DNA of 64,000 nucleotides from Lactonifactor sp050944855. Its GTDB lineage: Bacteria > Bacillota > Clostridia > Lachnospirales > Lachnospiraceae. Each line of letters begins with the position of its first letter. The stretch's first letter is position 1. The position numbers were made by a program, and so were the translations under genes. The notes beneath the pieces were generated by a model. That model was not told the origin of the DNA. It did no database searches and saw only the letters and a list, made by a program, of their open reading frames with translations. The stretch covers positions 124,001 to 188,000 of the forward strand of contig JBMNRU010000003.1 of NCBI GenBank assembly GCA_050944855.1. Reading direction: 5' to 3'. Below are positions 62,454 through 64,000 of the stretch, one piece after another.

Positions 62454-62864
62454 TTATCTTCTGCTTTCTATCACGAAAATAATTTCGTTGACTTTTGCCT
62501 GGTTTGTTTCATTGTTTACACACCTTACCACTCTGTCTTTTCCGTCCGCCGTGGTAATGGTTACGCCAATATAATTTCCCATTTTCTTTTCAAATCCCGT
62601 ATTTTGGGATATGGCAACTATTTTGTCATATATGAGCGTTTCCGTTTTTGATTGGCTCCCGTCCTGTTCAAAATATAGGCACCTTTTTTCAGTTACCGCC
62701 AAAACTGCCGTTGAAAAAACTAACTTTTCCGCCTGGCCTTTTCCTTGAATACAATAATCAATCTTTTCCCCAGGCAATAATGTTTTTCCAAATACATTTT
62801 GAGCCATTACCTCTTCAATCGGTTTTTGTTCTTTCGCTTCTTTTTTCTTTCCGAAAAGTCCCAT
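62454..62864 (-). CDS. Bacterial PH-like domain protein
   Basis: A 136-residue soluble protein. After a basic N-terminus ('MGLFGKKKEAKEQK'), residues about 35-130 have the alternating beta pattern of bacterial PH domains ('VLAVTEKRCLYFEQDG', 'YDKIVAISQNTGFEKKMG', 'VTITTADGKDRVVRCV'). It is divergent from the XRE repressor gene and shares its operators, so it is phage/element-controlled. Function unknown. Confidence 0.7.
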   Translation of the reverse strand: MGLFGKKKEAKEQKPIEEVMAQNVFGKTLLPGEKIDYCIQGKGQAEKLVFSTAVLAVTEKRCLYFEQDGSQSKTETLIYDKIVAISQNTGFEKKMGNYIGVTITTADGKDRVVRCVNNETNQAKVNEIIFVIESRR

Positions 62865-62920
62865 TTTCCAATCTCCTTTTGTTGGTTTTATACTGCGTCC
62901 CCATTGTGTAATTCAATAGT

Positions 62921-62936
62921 GGACTTGTATTAGTCC
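62921..62936. promoter_or_regulatory. Repressor operator O1
   Basis: GGACTTGTATTAGTCC, an imperfect 16-bp palindrome, next to the extended -10 of the PH-domain gene. Confidence 0.75.
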
Positions 62937-62937
62937 C

Positions 62938-62943
62938 ATTATA
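62938..62943 (-). promoter_or_regulatory. Extended -10 of the PH-domain gene
   Basis: TGTTATAAT on the minus strand (TGnTATAAT form), immediately upstream of O1. The -35 is poor, as allowed for extended -10 promoters. Confidence 0.65.
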
Positions 62944-62974
62944 ACACATACTTCCCCGTAAAATAAAGAAAAAA

Positions 62975-62990
62975 GGACTAATATTAGTCC
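62975..62990. promoter_or_regulatory. Repressor operator O2
   Basis: GGACTAATATTAGTCC, a perfect 16-bp palindrome matching O1 at 14 of 16 positions, 15 bases before the XRE start codon. Confidence 0.8.
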
Positions 62991-63004
62991 AGAAAGGGGC
63001 CGCA

Positions 63005-63250
63005 ATGTTACAAGTCAAAATAAAAGACGATACCGGAAATACCATAGGCCAAAATATAAGAAGAATAAGAAAATCACGCAATATAGGGCAAACCGCTCTT
63101 GTCCGTGATTTACAATTACTTGATATAGACATGACCCGTGAAGCATTGGTAAAAATCGAAAGGGGAATACAACATATACAGTTGAGCCAATTAAAAGGTA
63201 TTCGTGATGTTCTCCAAACAACTTATGACGAATTACTGGAAATACATTAG
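63005..63250 (+). CDS. XRE-family transcriptional regulator
   Basis: An 81-residue single-domain helix-turn-helix protein ('TIGQNIRRIRKSRNIGQTAL', 'MTREALVKIERGIQHIQ', 'QLKGIRDVLQTTYDELLE'). Probably the repressor of the two palindromes just upstream, controlling itself and the divergent PH-domain gene. AAAGGGG precedes the ATG. A terminator follows at once. Confidence 0.85.
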   Translation: MLQVKIKDDTGNTIGQNIRRIRKSRNIGQTALVRDLQLLDIDMTREALVKIERGIQHIQLSQLKGIRDVLQTTYDELLEIH

Positions 63251-63253
63251 ACA

Positions 63254-63284
63254 AAAGGACACGCCTTTTATTGACGTGTCCTTT
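63254..63284 (+). terminator. Terminator of the XRE gene
   Basis: AAAGGACACG/CGTGTCCTTT, a perfect 10-bp stem with an 11-base loop. Confidence 0.85.
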
Positions 63285-63352
63285 CTCCGTGACATATTAA
63301 ATTCCTTGCACGTCCCTGGCGGACGTATTCCAAAAGGCGGTATTGATAGTTA

Positions 63353-64000
63353 CTATCTCAACATAGCGTTGACTTTTGCCTGGACCTCATTGTAATTATA
63401 CCCTGCGGCTTCCAGGCGGTTCTTTCTCTCTTTCCCGTTGCCCCATTTCCCGGCAATTACTTCCTTGGCTACTGCGGCCACGTTCTTTGTTGCGGCGGCG
63501 GTGCCTTTCACTAAGGCATTTACCTGGTCCTGGACGGCTTTGTAATTGTACCCGGCGGCGGTAAGGCGGTTCTTTCTGTCCTCTCCGTTGCCCCATTTCC
63601 CGGCAATTACTTCCTTGGCTACTGCGGCCACGCTCTTTGTTGCCTGGGACCCGCTCCCGGCGGCTTCCTTGTCATACTTCGGCACGCCATAACCACGGAT
63701 ATAGCGGCCATTTACGGCCAATGTCCTGCGGCCTACGGCATTGTTTTTATTGCCCTCGATAACGGTAATTTTTCCGCCGCTCACACTCTCAACAATGCCC
63801 ACGTGGTCCGGCCACCCGGTACAATCCCCGGCCCCGGTATCGTCCCAATCGTAAAAAACAATGTCCCCAGGGCTTGGCGTCCTGCTGTCACTTTCCTGCC
63901 ATTCCCCCAGGTTCTTGAATAATGCAATCATCTGTCCACAACCGCACTCTGTCGGTATAATTCCAGTCAAACCGCACTTGATAGCCACGGCGGAAACAAA
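63353..64000 (-). CDS. CHAP-domain endolysin with two CW_7 repeats (5' end cut off)
   Basis: The frame runs off the window edge, so the N-terminus and the catalytic Cys of the CHAP domain are missing. Visible are 'VSAVAIKCGLTGIIPTE', 'PGDIVFYDW', the catalytic His in 'WPDHVGIVES', and 'GRYIRGYGVPKY'. Two CW_7 (Cpl-7-type) wall-binding repeats follow, each 'KEVIAGKWGNG..RKNRL.AAGYNY'. A GTG at 63988 is an internal codon, not the start. This is a phage-type lysin and marks the right end of the window as prophage or phage-derived. Confidence 0.88.
   Translation of the reverse strand, partial: FVSAVAIKCGLTGIIPTECGCGQMIALFKNLGEWQESDSRTPSPGDIVFYDWDDTGAGDCTGWPDHVGIVESVSGGKITVIEGNKNNAVGRRTLAVNGRYIRGYGVPKYDKEAAGSGSQATKSVAAVAKEVIAGKWGNGEDRKNRLTAAGYNYKAVQDQVNALVKGTAAATKNVAAVAKEVIAGKWGNGKERKNRLEAAGYNYNEVQAKVNAMLR

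Larger units (their letters stand above)
60100..64000. mobile_element. Acquired region: prophage end with IS30
   Basis: From just beyond the rplS promoter to the window end, housekeeping genes give way to a transposase, small orphan genes, a repressor/operator pair and a phage lysin. No integrase or attachment site is seen, so the left border (about 60.1-61.3 kb) is only approximate. Confidence 0.65.

Noticed and set aside
1..64000. CRISPR arrays
   Set aside because: No regularly spaced direct repeats were found; the only tandem repeat is the 25-bp pair at 16026-16075.

Overview
The window looks like a chromosomal segment of a spore-forming, strictly anaerobic Lachnospiraceae acetogen, most like Blautia. 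The evidence is a full carbonyl branch of the Wood-Ljungdahl pathway (CODH/ACS and the corrinoid protein), sporulation genes (spoIVA, dpaA, dpaB, a SleB-type hydrolase), clostridial gene neighbourhoods (rplS-lepB-ylqF-rnhB-yraN; DUF512-der-plsY-gpsA) and moderate GC content. Most genes lie on the minus strand.

Layout. 1-13.7 kb: end of an AzlD gene, a glycosyltransferase fused to a MarR-like domain, a MoxR ATPase/VWA pair, two D-Ala-D-Ala carboxypeptidases, scpAB, a metallophosphoesterase, cardiolipin synthase and rpsU. 13.9-21.8 kb: tRNA-Ala facing a short alanyl-tRNA synthetase, asparagine synthase behind the dipicolinate synthase genes, rnhA and a membrane-anchored MutS-like ATPase. 21.9-25.1 kb: a corrinoid uptake/synthesis patch (DUF4430 protein, ECF S component, CobC-like phosphatase, short CobU, CbiG). 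25.1-30.8 kb: a cell-wall hydrolase, spoIVA, and a radical SAM/DUF4130 pair with two LexA-like boxes at its promoter.

30.8-47.5 kb holds the acetogenesis cluster. In transcription order it reads His-rich Ni protein, cooT, cooC, acsA, cooC, acsB, acsD, acsC, acsE, acsV, DUF3786, folT, fhs, fchA, folD. Together these load nickel into CODH/ACS, reduce CO2 to CO, transfer methyl groups from methyl-THF to the corrinoid protein, reactivate the corrinoid, and take formate to methylene-THF. Intercistronic terminator-like hairpins split the cluster. A tetrahydrofolate riboswitch with an anti-Shine-Dalgarno platform precedes folT-fhs-fchA-folD. FolD lacks the catalytic Lys and Gln of the cyclohydrolase step, which fits the adjacent dedicated cyclohydrolase FchA. 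No methylene-THF reductase or formate dehydrogenase gene is in the window.

47.9-60 kb: aldo/keto reductase, gpsA-plsY-der-DUF512, a long-form PRPP synthetase, a coiled-coil 3D-domain cell-wall protein with a WalR-like box, pgeF, yraN, rnhB, ylqF, lepB and rplS with an L19-type leader. 60.1-64 kb: acquired DNA, with an IS30-family transposase, small phage/mobile genes, a repressor with two matching palindromic operators, and the C-terminal part of a CHAP endolysin with two CW_7 repeats cut by the window edge.
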